Below, one piece after another: positions 21,720 through 33,124 of a stretch of DNA of 64,000 nt. The translations under genes and the position numbers were made by a program. Position 1 is the stretch's first letter. Every line of letters starts with the position of its first letter. A model generated the notes under the pieces. The model made no database searches. It had not been told where the DNA came from and saw only the letters and a program-made list of their open reading frames with translations. The DNA comes from Diabrotica undecimpunctata (taxonomy: Eukaryota; Arthropoda; Insecta; Coleoptera; Chrysomelidae), in the NCBI RefSeq assembly GCF_040954645.1, contig NC_092806.1, positions 127,494,952 through 127,558,951 on the forward strand. The letters run 5' to 3'.

Positions 21720-22403
21720 AGGTGGGTACACATATGCTCCGAATGCCGTCTCGAATCCCGTCGCGTACAGCGACGCGATCAACAGAAGTTCGCGACGTTG
21801 TTACAGGGGGCATTGAAATAAGTAACGAACCGAACACCGCTCCGTACTTTGTACCAAACATTTTAGCGTTCCAGCAGTAATTGAGTTGAATTTGCATGTG
21901 TAAGATGCAAGATTTTCTCTCCGTAATTCAGATAGAAGATTGGTCATTTTTTTTACACTCATCCACTGTAATTTGCATTTTAGAAGCAATCTCTTCCCAA
22001 GCATCGTTTTTTTTATTTTATTGTAGTATCTGGGATTATTTGTATCCCATAATATCTCGTTTCCCGATAATTTTCGATTAAGAGTAAACTATTCTCTTCC
22101 GTCCATTCCATCTTGATGAACTCAACTTTAAAAACACCTTCAACCTTCAAAATAACAGACTGACTATTTTGAATGACTGGAGATTCGATCAAAGATTCGC
22201 AAGCTAGTCCAAACATGAATTCGCGGTGTACATTGTCGCGCTCAAATTTCTTTTGATGCGAAGGTATTTTACCGACAACCGATGGATCGCTTCGATGTAC
22301 GTTGTTGACGCGTCGAGGTACGGTACGCGGTTGCATGACTCCGTCCACACTTGAGAACGCGACGGGGTTCGAGACGGCATTCGGAGCATATGTGTACCCA
22401 CCT
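21720..22403 (-). mobile_element. PIF/Harbinger-type DNA element (684 bp) with TTA TSD
   Basis: Both ends carry inverted repeats beginning AGGTGGGTACACATATGCTC. They match over about 47 bp with one mismatch (21720-21766 against 22357-22403). The flanks are TTA at 21717-21719 and 22404-22406, the 3-bp target typical of PIF/Harbinger. Inside is a decayed ORF for a MADF/Myb-like DNA-binding protein, the second protein that many Harbinger elements encode, but no transposase. It is therefore non-autonomous and would have needed a transposase from elsewhere. Confidence 0.85.
21880..22111 (-). pseudogene. MADF/Myb-SANT-like protein of a Harbinger element
   Basis: From the Met at 22111 the frame reads MEWTEENSLLLIENYRE. 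Adjacent frames then give LWDTNNPRYYNKIKK, AWEEIASKMQITVDECKK and MTNLLSELRRENLAS. Together these are the helices and conserved Trp residues of a MADF domain, which binds DNA or guides the transposase in PIF/Harbinger elements. At least two frameshifts near 22040 and 21950 break it. It lies wholly between the element's inverted repeats. Confidence 0.7.
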
Positions 22404-22839
22404 TTAGTTATCACTACTACAATATTTTCGTGTATAATCGAAAAGTATTAAACAGCTAATCTATAATAGTTTCGAAAAAGTTATAAAAAACTATTTTCCG
22501 AAAGATTACTTTAACTACTCAGAGAATATGACTCATTGCAGAACTTCCACTGAACTGCTTACCGTGACTTTGCCATAAATCTTTTTCTGTTTAATATGTG
22601 TCCTTGTTTTTATATATTTAAGTTACGTTTTATATTCCTTTTTATACTGTTTTTTTTTTACTTGCTACAAACAATATTTGCATCTGGTAAGTAGTTCAAT
22701 AAATAAACCCTCTTTCTAGCGAATATAAATTAATTAATAGAGGTGAATTTATACATACTTGTCTAGCGTCTTGCAGAATTTGGATCGCTTTGGTTAGTTC
22801 ATCTCCAAGATTTATTCTTATTGTAGCTGATTGGTTTAA

Positions 22840-23165
22840 GTATCTTCTTCTTCAGGTGCCATATCAGAATTATCCGATGTTGGCGATCACCATTCATCAA
22901 TATCACCATAATTGTCCTGCATTTGATATCTGCGCGTCCATTCACGAATGTTTTTTAACCAACAAAGCTGTTTTCTTTCTACACCTCTACCGCCTCCTAT
23001 TTTGTTTTTTAGGATCAGTTGTCGTATTCCAAATCGATTTTCCCTTACTATATGTCCCAGATAAAGACATTTTCTGGTGTTTATCAATCTTCAGTAATTT
23101 TCTATCTTTGTTGACCCTTCTTAGTACTTCTTCATTAGTTTTTCTTGCAGTCCAAGGTTCCAGTA
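22840..23165 (-). mobile_element. RTE LINE family A, copy 3 (3' end fragment)
   Basis: Minus strand encodes ARKTNEEVLRRVNKDRKLLK, YLGHIVRENRFGIRQLILKN and VERKQLCWLKNIREWTRRYQ. It ends with the same tail as copies 1 and 2 (TCGGATAATTCTGATATGG, then GAAGAAGAAG). It is truncated within the C-terminal domain. No clear TSD was found. Confidence 0.8.
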
Positions 23166-25135
23166 TAAATTTTTTGTATTATACGCCGATCTTTATGAAC
23201 CGGCTATCACCGATTTGCTTTATTACAGGTACTTTTACTTTTGATTTTGTTTTTATTGCATAATAGTGGTACAAAAAAAGATAAAACGAACATGCCATGT
23301 GTGATTCTTCACTGATGTGACTTGAACTGCAACTTGGATGCCATGAGCAGCCTTTTTGTGGTGAATTTTGGAAATTTTTTTTAATTTATCACCAATGTCA
23401 TGTTTTCTTCGATCAACTTCTCTTTGAATATTTATAAACGATTTTAATTTTGCCTTATCAACTAAATAAATGCAACTCAAAAAATCATCCTTTAGTTTTC
23501 CTCTACCTCTTTAATTTTTTCACCTGTAGCACCATTGTTCTCGTTTTGTTAATGAAACAAATTAAGAATACTTTATAATTTTTATTGTCATTCTGCTGCA
23601 ACATTATTTATCTAATAATTTATGTATTTTAGTTCAACATTTATTCTGCTTTTAAGTATATTGCGATGTTTATGTAGAGTAAGTATCATCGTATTATGAG
23701 AAGTGAGTCATCTGTTAAAAAAAACATCACATATGCACGAATTCTCTGTATGGGTATTTTTTATCGTGTATAACACCTTGTGTTTTCTATTTAATCAAGA
23801 CTCATCCCCCTACTTTAAAAACGACCTTGATAGAACTCTGAAAATTCCTTCCATGTCACATGAACGCCGTCATTCACGCGTTATCTGTATCTTTTGTTTA
23901 ATTTTATGAACCCCATTCGAAGACGGCCATAAAAACGTGGAACAAAAAAGACCCCATGCCTTGCATGTTCCCATCTGCTTATACCGCTATCGCATGATTC
24001 GAAATGTGGCAATTTGCTGCAACCAGTGGCGGCCGTCGAATTTTTCAAACAGAAAGAAAGACAACTAAATAACACATTCGTTTGAAACTATTTTTCTTTA
24101 ATTCTTCTGCATCTCGGAATGACTGGTTGTTCTCCTTCCTTGTTTGCTTTGTTGGTTCCTGGTTCCTTCTTGTCTTGTAAGAGAGAACCTTGAGAATGGA
24201 TGGTTAATTTCGACAGAGCCCCACTAGCGGGAGAAAGCTGCTAAAACCTGGATGTCGCCTGATGTCTCTTCATTTCTGTTGGGCGCCACTTCAGGGTTCT
24301 CAGCGCCTGGAACTTTTCTGAATTATAGTTTACATAGGCTATCCTTGACTCAATCTTTTATAATTTCCATATTATCATCATCCTGTTCTTCTTTTGCTTC
24401 TGAAGGAATAGTATTCTTCTTCTTTTAAGTATATAAGTTATCCACTTTTTTTATTTTGTTTAGATTTTTATCTTCATTAATGTGTTTCTTCTGTCTTTAT
24501 AGGTTTTGCCCTAGATATGATTTTCACAAAAGTGATCAGGACGTATTCTATGAGAAAGTAAGGTTGCATTTACATTATTTTTTATTTAAATTACGTATAA
24601 TATATACCAATGTAACTTACTGAGCTCTAGACCACTCAAAAACTTTCTTTAACTGTATAGATTTAGGGATCTAAAAATCTAAATAAAATATTTAACATTT
24701 TTATGATCAAAACATACATAACAAAGTATATATCAACATAAACTTATGATATGAATAAACAGTTTTTGCACAACTTTGCTATGCAATAAACATTGATAAT
24801 CTTATGATCTTGGATAGGTCATTTGGTGAAAGTTCACTTAACCTACTGTAGATCGAATGAATGAGATTTTTGCCAGGTAAAATTAAGCGCGATCTCTTCA
24901 GAAGACAAAAGCAGAAGAAATAGTGGACGAATTATATTGGAGTACGTAATAGTATAATTTTGGAAATCACTATTGCAAATATGCAACATACCTGCTGATT
25001 AAATTAAGTTATTAGCGTTCTAATTCTGAGTTATCTATATAACGTATCTGTGTAGATCATTTTGGACATGTACTGCCTATAATTTGTGTTTGTAAATTAC
25101 CTCTTATTGTTGTTTTTTTTTGTTGTCGTGTTGAA
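23166..25135. other. Long stretch without a supported gene
   Basis: I recognise no gene. A 75-codon minus frame (23253-23480) is not recognisable. Near 24277-24288 the minus strand holds TGGCGCCCAACA, which resembles a lysine-tRNA primer-binding site, but no flanking LTR or gag-pol could be shown. Confidence 0.5.
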
Positions 25136-25610
25136 TTACGTACGTAGATTCTTCAGACAGGAAATCCTTCGCCGTCCTGGGCCTCGTTTTCCTTCTACTT
25201 TTCCCTGTAAAATTAGTTGCAGCAATCTATATTTTTCGCCGTTCCTCATGATGTGACCGAGGTATTTGATTTTGGCAGTTTTTATTGTGGTTAACAGCTT
25301 TCTTTCTTTTTGCATTCTTAATGGAACGTCCATATTAGTAACGGTATAGTGGTCGGTATAAGATATCTTTAGGATTCGATAAAGCCACATTTCGAAAGCC
25401 TCAATTTTCTTGCAGGTAGCCGTCTGTGCGAGTCCACGACACAACTCAGTACAATAGTATACGATAGGAAATTTATAACATCATAGTAACCTGATTTTTT
25501 ATGGGTATTGGTAAATCATGAAATTTGAATAGCTGAGACATTTTTTGAAATGCAGATCTTGCTTTCTCTATCCTACATTTGATTTATATTCAATGGTTAC
25601 AATTTTCATC
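25136..25610 (-). mobile_element. RTE LINE C-terminal fragment
   Basis: Minus strand carries QIKCRIEKARSAFQKMSQLF and then, at 25444-25136, KIEAFEMWLYRILKISYTDH, YLGHIMRNGEKYRLLQLIL and GKVEGKRGPGRRRISCLKNL. It lacks RT catalytic boxes. The first half is frameshifted and the second half is one open frame. Confidence 0.8.
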
Positions 25611-25694
25611 GACGTTCGTACCAAGCTAGGTGTATGTTTTAACTATTTCTATTCATTGACCCATATTGATTTATACACCATATATTGACAATAA

Positions 25695-25890
25695 ATGGCA
25701 ACTGATAGATCAAGTAGAAAAATATCAGTACTTGAAAACTTTGATCAATGAAACCAATGATCATACTGCAGAAAAACAGGCGCATAGACATTGCCAGATC
25801 AGCATTTATAGGAATGAAGCCACTCTTAACGTGCAGAAATCCTAATTTGGAAATCAAACTACGTAAAAAATGGAATTTAAAAAGAATGGA
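25695..25890 (+). mobile_element. RTE LINE thumb fragment (plus strand)
   Basis: Plus strand gives VEKYQYLKTLINETNDHTAE and, after a small shift, RRIDIARSAFIGMKPLL and NLEIKLRKKW. It covers the same protein region as part of the antisense fragment at 25136-25610, so it is a separate copy, not the other half of that one. Confidence 0.65.
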
Positions 25891-25919
25891 AAACATGGAC
25901 TGATATAATTATATATATA

Positions 25920-26221
25920 CCACCTTCATCTGCTGTGATTGGTAAGTGATAATTACACATGTTCAATGGAGGTTGTTCGGACCTATTATCATCAAAGAGC
26001 TCTTGTGTGGATTTGATCCATATGCAAATTCTTTGATTTTTATCTGTGATAATGTTCCCATGTTGATCTCGCAGTTTGCTAGCTGTATTGGATTTCTGAA
26101 GACCAGCTGCTTGTTTAACTTTTTTATGCATATTAAACATATCCTGTTTTTGTTCCAATAACTGTATATCTTCACACTGTGATTTTAACCAATTTTCTTT
26201 GTCCTTCATATTTTGCTTCAA
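25920..26221 (-). mobile_element. RTE LINE linker between endonuclease and RT
   Basis: A 114-residue open frame with KENWLKSQCEDIQLLEQKQD, FNMHKKVKQAAGLQ and KLRDQHGNIITDKNQRI, then IKSTQELFDDNRSEQPP. This matches the linker of RTE proteins that precedes the KAPG.D RT start, where other copies have a YLEKLFHD-type stretch. It is cut off before the RT begins. Confidence 0.7.
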
Positions 26222-27100
26222 TGATTTAATATAATATATTTTTTTGCCGTAAATTACACTGATGACATAAATACAGTCAGGACAATATTGGACTCAAAGT
26301 ATACAATGTGACATTAATAGCTTACTAAAATTGGTAAAATAAAATAAAGTAGAATACAAGGTCACTGGTGAAATGGTTAAAATTCTACCAAGAGGTGCTC
26401 TGCCGGGATTGACAATCCATTTCCTAGCTTCTAGTGGAATAAGTATGGACCACGACTAAACAAACACGAGCAAATAAGGATGAAGGACAATGAAAGACAT
26501 TAGGAAACTATGAAACTGAGTCCCGTTATATATTTCCGAATATGAAGTATGAAGTACTAAAAAGTAGTCAGGAAATTCTCAAGGTAGCTCAGCAAGAACC
26601 CAAAAAGGTCCAGCACCGCCGAAAATGTTTAAATTACCTGTGAAAGCAAGGTGTCAACACAAAACATGTATGTGTTTGATGTATTGTAGACAGCAAGAAG
26701 TAAATAGATAATTAAAATATTTATTTATATTAAAATAAAATATAAAAAGAAATATTTGCCAAATTCGTTAAAATTGTTTTGGTCTGTCACTGGATAATGT
26801 GATCATAAGAACAGGAAGGGTGTGTACGTATGCTTGTGTGTGTGGATCGAATTTTGTCTGTATGTACATATCTAGTGCACATGACATTGCATTATATGAA
26901 ACCCTGTGTAGTGTTTTCGTTATATAGGAGCAGCTGGGTCATAAACCACCCACCGTTTTGTTGTTTGCCTAGCTTGTTCTGGTTAAAGGAAAGATTAAAA
27001 TTTAATGGATACATTTTATTCTATTTTTGGGATGAACAATGAAATACTAGCTGGAGGGCGTCACCTGTAATTGAAAATTGTTTTATTTATTTTGGCTATA
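26222..27100. other. Spacer, nothing recognised
   Basis: No recognisable coding sequence. It ends at a long AT microsatellite. Confidence 0.5.
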
Positions 27101-27101
27101 G

Positions 27102-27103
<2 letters not shown>

Positions 27104-27164
<61 letters not shown>
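27104..27164. repeat. (AT)n microsatellite
   Basis: A 61-base AT run directly adjoining the Penelope-like end at 27165-27300. By analogy with LINE family C here it may be that element's 3' tail, but no TSD was found. Confidence 0.9.
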
Positions 27165-27166
<2 letters not shown>

Positions 27167-27300
27167 AACAACAACACAGTTTATTAGGGTTGCAGTCAGA
27201 AAATTGGCCGGGATGTTAATGAAATGAAACACTCTTATGACTTTTTGTCTAGCTTTCGGAATGGTTTTATTCCTTTTTCAAGACACTGTAATAAGAAAAA
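27165..27300 (-). mobile_element. Penelope-like element end (tentative)
   Basis: On the minus strand a GGAAT...ATTCC hairpin (27269-27273 with 27258-27262) is followed at once by GAAAGC, the order found in the hammerhead-like regions of Penelope-like element ends. The CTGATGA half of the core is not intact. A similar layout is seen at 40800-41000 and 58075-58190. No Penelope RT is visible here. Confidence 0.35.
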
Positions 27301-27424
27301 AAATGTAAATATTTATAAAATATCACAAATCTTCAGTGCAACTTACTAGTCGTTGAGATTAGTTGTAAAAGCATAGACACTCAACATTAATAACAGACAT
27401 ATAAAATATAAAATAGTGGACAAA

Positions 27425-27925
27425 ATACATTTTAAAATTCTTTTCTTTTTTTATGTGGGAATTCTTCCCACATATTTTTATGTGGAAAGATGGTTCCACC
27501 AATAAATACATTCCATTAATACAAAAATTTGTAAAACGCTCTTCGTTTTCATTCATCACTCCCAGTCCCATTACGGTTTCTAAGTTAATATTGTCTTCTC
27601 CAACTGTAGCGTTCATATCGCCCATTACTATTAGTATATCGCTTTGATTTACTTGTTGGGTTGTTTGTTCTAGTTGTTCGTAGAAAATGTCTGTATCTTC
27701 GGAGGGTGATGTGTTCGTGGGAGCATAGCACTGAATCTTCCATTTTTTTTACCACTGTATAATAGGAGTTCTCCTGTTTGGGTATGGTGTTCACCATTGC
27801 CCAACCATCTTATTTCCGATAGACCAACAAAGCTTAATTTATACCTATTTAATTCTTTTACTGCTTGAGCTAGTTTAGAAATCTTATACAGAGTTTTAAC
27901 ATCCCAGCAACCAAAAAGGTCGTCA
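27425..27925 (-). mobile_element. LINE EEP endonuclease fragment
   Basis: Minus strand across frames gives KELNRYKLSFVGLSEIRWLG, NGEHHTQTGELLLYSGK and QCYAPTNTSPSEDTDIFYEQ. Then, in one frame (27625-27425), MGDMNATVGEDNINLETVMG follows, with NENEERFTNFC. GDMNA is the EEP catalytic motif. It stops before the TWxSPDG segment and no RT follows. The family is distinct from the RTE copies; its matching C-terminus type occurs at 39890-40262. Confidence 0.8.
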
Positions 27926-29025
27926 ACAATTGATTATTTCTATAGTGGTCGCTAATTTTGTAAACTAGGACCAGGATATCAGGCGATACCCAGGATTCAT
28001 TAGCTTCCTTGATTATAGTAATTCCTACTTGGAATTATATTGTATGCCACACTTCCGAAGGTGAAAAAAAAAACTACGGAAAAGTGGACAGGAAAACTTT
28101 AATGAAACTCAGCAACTACTGAAAAAGATCCACCGGGAATAAGTATCTGTTGAATCAAACCTTCACAAAAGAGGCTTATCAGAATGCGTTACAGTTAATC
28201 CGAAAGCCTCAAACCTGCATCGGATTTTCCTTATTTGACAATTTTCTTAAATACCTCCTCCTGCATTTGATTTTCCTTACTATATTTTTCTATATCCATA
28301 TGCATTCTTCATTTCTACTCATTTTAGAAATCACCATTGACTGTTTTACTTAAATGAGTTAAGTTGTTTATATTTAAGACGTCGCAGGTTGAGATTACTC
28401 TTAACAAGCTAAAGTAATAATTTGAAATTTTATAATAATTGATATTAGTTTATTGTTTCTGCTACAAACTTTTTACTATTTTTCGTCATTGATAATTGCG
28501 TAAATAAACGGAAATTGTCGTTTGCTGTTATTATTAAATATCAAAGAATTTGTAGTAAACAATAACCAAACTTAAATTAAAGCAATTTGTCAAAAATGTT
28601 ATCAATGTTTTCCTTCATACATTTTTTTGTATTTATATACCTTATCTTGTTTCAATATTTACAATGACATTTGTGAAATTATTTAGTACGGCATCAGTTG
28701 TGTTATCACGACATAAATATACACCGTATACATATATTTGTAAGCCTCGTTATTTTTATCGACTTTGAAAGGGGTCACGTCAATGTCGAATGCATTTTAA
28801 CGTTTGAATTGTTTCCATAATTCACGTTTTCCTCGGGGTAAAAATGACGTGAGTTAAACGAATAACATTTTTTAAATATTTTTATGCACGCATGTTAGAT
28901 GTAGCAGATGGTTGTTGATGGTTTTTAAGACTTCCCAAGGCAATAAAAACGTTTGAAACTTATCGCATGTATGCTAAATATAGTATTCGCCAAAGTGAAC
29001 CATATCTAAAATGAAAATTGTATTG
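27926..29025. other. Spacer, nothing recognised
   Basis: AT-rich with no recognisable gene; a 67-codon frame at 28150-28353 shows no family features. Confidence 0.5.
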
Positions 29026-29052
29026 ATTATTTTTTATTACATATTTAAAAAT

Positions 29053-29500
29053 CTATTCAAAATGTGCATTATTGCGGTACAAACAACATTCATAACGATT
29101 TTGTAGATTATTGAACGTATTTAAAAATGGCGGCTTTTGCGGTTACTGAAAGGCTTTTTACATATTTTCCAATGTTTGATAGCGAATATTCTTAAATAAG
29201 TACTCCTTCGCCATGTTCTAAGTGGTCCTAAGTGTCCTAAGTACTCCTTCGACATAATAACATTAGGACGTTTGAATAAATAAGAGATATACTTGAAGTC
29301 TGTTTAACAAAAACGAAAACTGATTGTGTTTTGTTTTTTAAATATTCGTGAATTAAGGGATCGAGTTTATGGCTCGTTGCGCTGTCCTGTTGAATGCATT
29401 GTCTGTGCACCTGCAGATTTACTACACACAAGAGATGTAATAATGTTCTTCTTATAACGCTCTTGATTGACTGGATGGTGCTCTTTGACTTTAATATAAT
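29053..29500 (-). pseudogene. Mariner-like transposase C-terminal remnant
   Basis: Minus strand encodes CIQQDSATSHKLDPLIHEYL (29518-29237 frame), like the second-aspartate motif QQDGA..H of mariner-group transposases. Further down one reads AKEYLFKNIRYQTLENM and FNNLQNRYECCLYRNNAHFE, then a stop at 29053. That is the usual NLQ.R...C....GAHFE ending of these proteins. A 41-bp-spaced direct repeat (AAGTACTCCTTCG at 29198 and 29239) marks a small duplication within. The region with the last catalytic residue is scrambled, and no TIRs were found. Confidence 0.5.
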
Positions 29501-29689
29501 AAGGACCAATGATCTCATGTTCAGACCCAGCGCACCAAATACTAACTAATTCACCTCTTCTATACCTGTCCTAATAAGTTGTTACTCCATCAAAATATAT
29601 CTAATAATCTTCACATACTTACTTACCTTCTGGAAAACCAAGAGTTGATGCTGGGTGTATTTCGCGATATAGAGGGAACATTAAGCTGA

Positions 29690-30965
29690 AAGTAATAAAC
29701 ACAACAAGCTGCGGGTGGACGGACTGCATACTGAAGATCGTGTAATATACTCAAGTTTACTGGGGATTGCAGTATCAGTACAGGTAAACAAAAAGCTGTT
29801 TGCAGAGGAAGTCTTATCTCCTCTCTTGTGGAATGCGGTCATGCAGAGGTTTATAGCCAGACCAGCAACGATAGGCATTATGACTTGAACAACGCGAAAA
29901 GCTTATCATTTTAGCCGATGATTTAGAAGGCCCCAGAAGTCCAAAATCATGAAATTTATCAAAAGAAGGAATTTAGGAGAATTAGCTTTTCTATAATTCT
30001 AAATCTAGCAAATGCAGTAAAGTACCTTGGGGTAATACTAGACTTGAGACTTACTCGGAATCAGCAGTTTCCTTGGAACGAATAATCAAAAGAGCGGTGA
30101 TAATCTTAATTCGACGCTGAAGACGCATTCATGGAAAAATGTGCGGTTTAAAACCAGAAATATTATATTGGATTTATAATATGGTGGTAAAGCCAACAAT
30201 AACATACATGCATTAGTGGTATGGTGGCCAAAGGCGTTGTAAAAAAGTGCCATCCTCAAAGTGAGCATGGTACAAAGACTTGTTTGTCTTGGAATTGTAG
30301 GGGTTCTAAGAGACAAAACAACAGCAGATAAGGAAATTGTAGTGGACCTCTACTCGCACATCGTTGTAAGGGAAGAGGTTAGAGATACTGCGGAAAAATA
30401 TTACATTACATTTCGCCTGGTACGGGTGCAGGAGTTTATAGTAGTGGTGGAAGTGTAAGCATTTCTATTTTACTAGGAGAATATTCACTGTTTTTCAGGT
30501 TGAGATTTATGCAATCTTGCAACAAGTGGGCTTCTGAACTTAAGCGTATCAATATATGCATAGATGGAGCTGTACAAGTGGCTTTTGAGGCTCTCGGGAC
30601 CCTATGATAGTCAATATGATGGTGTAGGAAAGCTGAGAAGTCAACAGACTGGCGAAGCATAAAACAGTGCCACATTGGTATGGGTGCCAGATCATCTGGA
30701 ATACGCTGCAACATGTCAAAACTGATGAATTTTCTAAAAAACCAATAGCTACAAAAATACTTCGTTCCAGAGTCGACTTTAGGAGTGGGAGTGTGACCGG
30801 ATAAGAGTCAAGGGACACCCGCACACAATGAGACTGTTTCATGGACACTTAAGATGCAGATTTGTATGATTATCATGAATAAACCAAAGATCTACAATGA
30901 GCGAATTGGATGCAGTACGATCAGTGTATAACACACGGCTTCCAGAAAGAAGAAACAGTGTCTTC
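29690..30965 (+). mobile_element. LINE with RT and RNase H (R1/I/Loa-like group), decayed
   Basis: Plus strand in broken frames: EEVLSPLLWNAVMQRF (RT motif B), ILADDLEGP (catalytic box), VKYLGVILDLRLTRNQQ, CGLKPEILYWIYNMVVKPTI and MVQRLVCLGIVGVLRD. RNase H pieces follow: VFQVEIYAILQQ, INICIDGAVQVAFEALGTL and TLVWVPDHLEYAATCQN. This order is that of LINEs in the R1/I/Loa groups, which carry an RNase H after the RT. Each piece is in a different frame, so it is old. No boundaries or TSD were recognised. Confidence 0.7.
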
Positions 30966-30999
30966 TTTCCTGACTGGAAATTAGGCCAAATGCTAGAAT

Positions 31000-31200
31000 A
31001 ATCATTCTAGCATTTTTTTCCGGTTACAAATCCGTTAACCAATCTAAGCTTGAGCTGCGGCTTCCATTCTCTGGCCATTCCACGAATTAGCGTTCGAATA
31101 TACTCCTGAGGCTCGAATATACTCCTGAGGCATGTTATTCCACTCTTCTCTAAGCCCAGGATGAGTTCATTTTTGTTCGTAGGTGGTCTTTTCAACTTCC
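31000..31200 (-). pseudogene. Tc1-like transposase C-terminus
   Basis: Minus strand reads KRPPTNKNELILGL, then after a shift PQEYIRTLIRGMAREWKPQL. This fits the Tc1 ending where a WN.IP Q..I..LI.SM.RR segment precedes the stop. A 19-bp exact tandem duplication (31094-31112 and 31113-31131) inside it explains the frame break. The catalytic domain is absent. Confidence 0.6.
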
Positions 31201-32379
31201 TACCTAAAAATAGCAGATATGTTTAATTGAATTTCCATCATGCTGGCTAAGTTAATTTCTTTATCTCAACTTCAATTAGGTTTTCTGTAATACACCTGGC
31301 GGAAATTGGTATCGCATTGTATTATATAAGAATATATACGTTGGTTATAAAGTGTCAATATGGAACAATGCAGTTGACTAAAATATTATTAACATATCTA
31401 TGTTGATATGTTGGATTCTCATCCATAATTAAGCTTAGGGTACAGCACTCCATAAATCTTTCACCCATTCTTCTTAATCCCATTTTTAACTGGTTTCCTG
31501 TCATCCGGAGAATGCAGAAAAATCTTGATTATTCCGTAACCACAACGTTTTGGCATCGTTCAGTCATCACAATTAAGATATTGAGAGCAAATGCGTACTA
31601 GCTGGTCTATAAACCTTTAACACAGTTGCGCTTAAGCGGCGACACACTGTCCACTTATTTGTATTTCTGTGTTCGAACTTTGCGAAGTTGATTTTTGATC
31701 TGCAGTTATGTGGAAGTGCCGATTTTTTAACTAAACCAATAAAACTGTTATCAGAATAGGAGATCTTAAATTTCAGACCCAAATCTTAAACGAAGCTACG
31801 ACTTCGTGGTTTGTTAGTGCCTTCGAAGCGACGATATAAACAATACTTTTTGATTTTTATAACAGGATCGGACTCACATCATTCAGCACCAAAGGCGGAT
31901 ACACTTACTGATCTATCTAGGCAGCTAGGCGGGTATAGATCCCACCTTATTTGGAAATCGGAAAGATTTGAATTAATCTGGAGGGATTTTATTTTTTTGT
32001 AGACCACCCAGTTATAAAAGCACAACCAGAATAAACAAATGGCTTCACTGCCAGGAAACGTAGGTACTGTTAGCTTTTGCTGACTATATAGTATAATAAA
32101 GACGCGTCCTAAAAATATTGAAATAAATAAAGTGATCCAAAAATATTAGAAGTATCAAAAATATTTCATTGCAATAAATAATTGTTTTTCAATCAGAAAT
32201 CTAGGGTACACGTATTGTATAACATGCGTGTCTTGTTTTAAAATACTTTCGCTACACTTCAAGCTTAACCTTGCAGATTCAGCAGTTTCATATAAATATA
32301 TTTGGCCTAGTAGCGAGTCGATTTATAATAGAATCCCGATGATATAATCGTAATTCATTCGTATTCGGAATTTGAGATG
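31201..32379. other. Spacer, nothing recognised
   Basis: No supported gene. It ends at the left TSD of LINE family C copy 2. Confidence 0.5.
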
Positions 32380-32386
32380 TAAACAC

Positions 32387-32389
<3 letters not shown>

Positions 32390-32446
<57 letters not shown>
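32390..32446. repeat. (TA)n microsatellite, LINE family C 3' tail
   Basis: A 57-base TA run lying between the left TSD (ending 32389) and the LINE 3' UTR, so it is part of the insertion, as in copy 1. Confidence 0.95.
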
Positions 32447-32449
<3 letters not shown>

Positions 32450-32688
32450 GAATTCTACAGTATTTACTGCCTTCCCTCGCGTTCCATCTCTCTCTGTTGT
32501 CCCATTCTCTATCGTTTAGGCCTTTCTTACTCATGGCGTCGTCTACTTCGTTCCTCCAGGATTTTCGGGGTCGTCCTCTTTTCCTCCTTCCTATGGGGCT
32601 CCATTCGGTTATTCTCTTTATCCATCTGCTGTCGCTAGTTCTTCTTACATGCCCATACCACTTTTATCTTTTTTGTTCTATATATGTT

Positions 32689-33124
32689 GGACGTAGTATC
32701 ATTAGAATCTAGACGACATAATGCCTCCCTAATATTCCTGTACAAGCTACTACATAATCTCATTGACTGCCCTGATATTCTTCGACAAATAAATTTTAAC
32801 GTTCCATCTTATCCAGTGAGAAATTCGATTACGTTCAGAAATACACAAGCTAGAACTAATCTTATGTTAAATTCTCCTCTATTTCTCATGTGCAACTATT
32901 ATAATTCCTTAAGTGCGTACTGAGATATATTTCACTGCAGTTTAAAGCAGCTTACTAGGATGGCTGAGATCTACCTAGGTGATTGAGTAGTTTCTTTATG
33001 TTAAGGTAAAATACTCGAAAAATGTGTTATTTAGTTAGTACTTATGAATTATTAATATATCATTTAACTTTAGTATTGTATTTTGTCCTATAAATGGATT
33101 CTGTTGGACAATAAACGCTATTAT
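32689..33124 (+). mobile_element. CR1/Jockey-type LINE 3' end nested in family C
   Basis: A 436-bp plus-strand insert flanked by exact TATATGTT copies (32681-32688 and 33125-33132). It encodes SLESRRHNASLIFLYKLLHN and INFNVPSYPVRNSITFRN, then LNSPLFLMCNYYN, the C-terminus of CR1/Jockey-type LINE proteins. The 3' UTR ends GGACAATAAACGCTATTATT, where the TTATT repeats are the tail. It is heavily 5'-truncated. It interrupts the LINE family C C-terminus, so it is younger than that copy. Confidence 0.88.

Larger units (their letters stand above)
21614..22570 (+). mobile_element. Possible CR1/Jockey-like LINE C-terminus and 3' UTR
   Basis: Plus strand starts with VVHIHNTRNYHRCRLRLSDK, resembling the HNTRN.. 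segment near the end of CR1/Jockey proteins. The 684-bp Harbinger element splits it at 21719. After removal, the sequence resumes with a short frame (SFEKVIKNYFPKDYFNYSEN near 22470) of the kind that ends such proteins. It starts 14 bases from the 5' end of the antisense LINE above, so both may be one insertion with an inverted 5' part. Homology is short and this is tentative. Confidence 0.35.

Noticed and set aside
23253..23480. 75-codon minus-strand frame rich in Lys and His
   Set aside because: No recognisable family, no neighbouring exon and no element context; chance is likely at this base composition.
24265..24300. Minus-strand TGGCGCCCAACA, resembling a lysine-tRNA primer-binding site of an LTR retrotransposon
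   Set aside because: No LTR pair, polypurine tract or gag-pol sequence could be found on either side.
31811..32002. 63-codon plus frame with SDSHHSAPKADTLTDLSRQL
   Set aside because: The string looks vaguely like a retroelement motif, but I could not name the family or extend the match.
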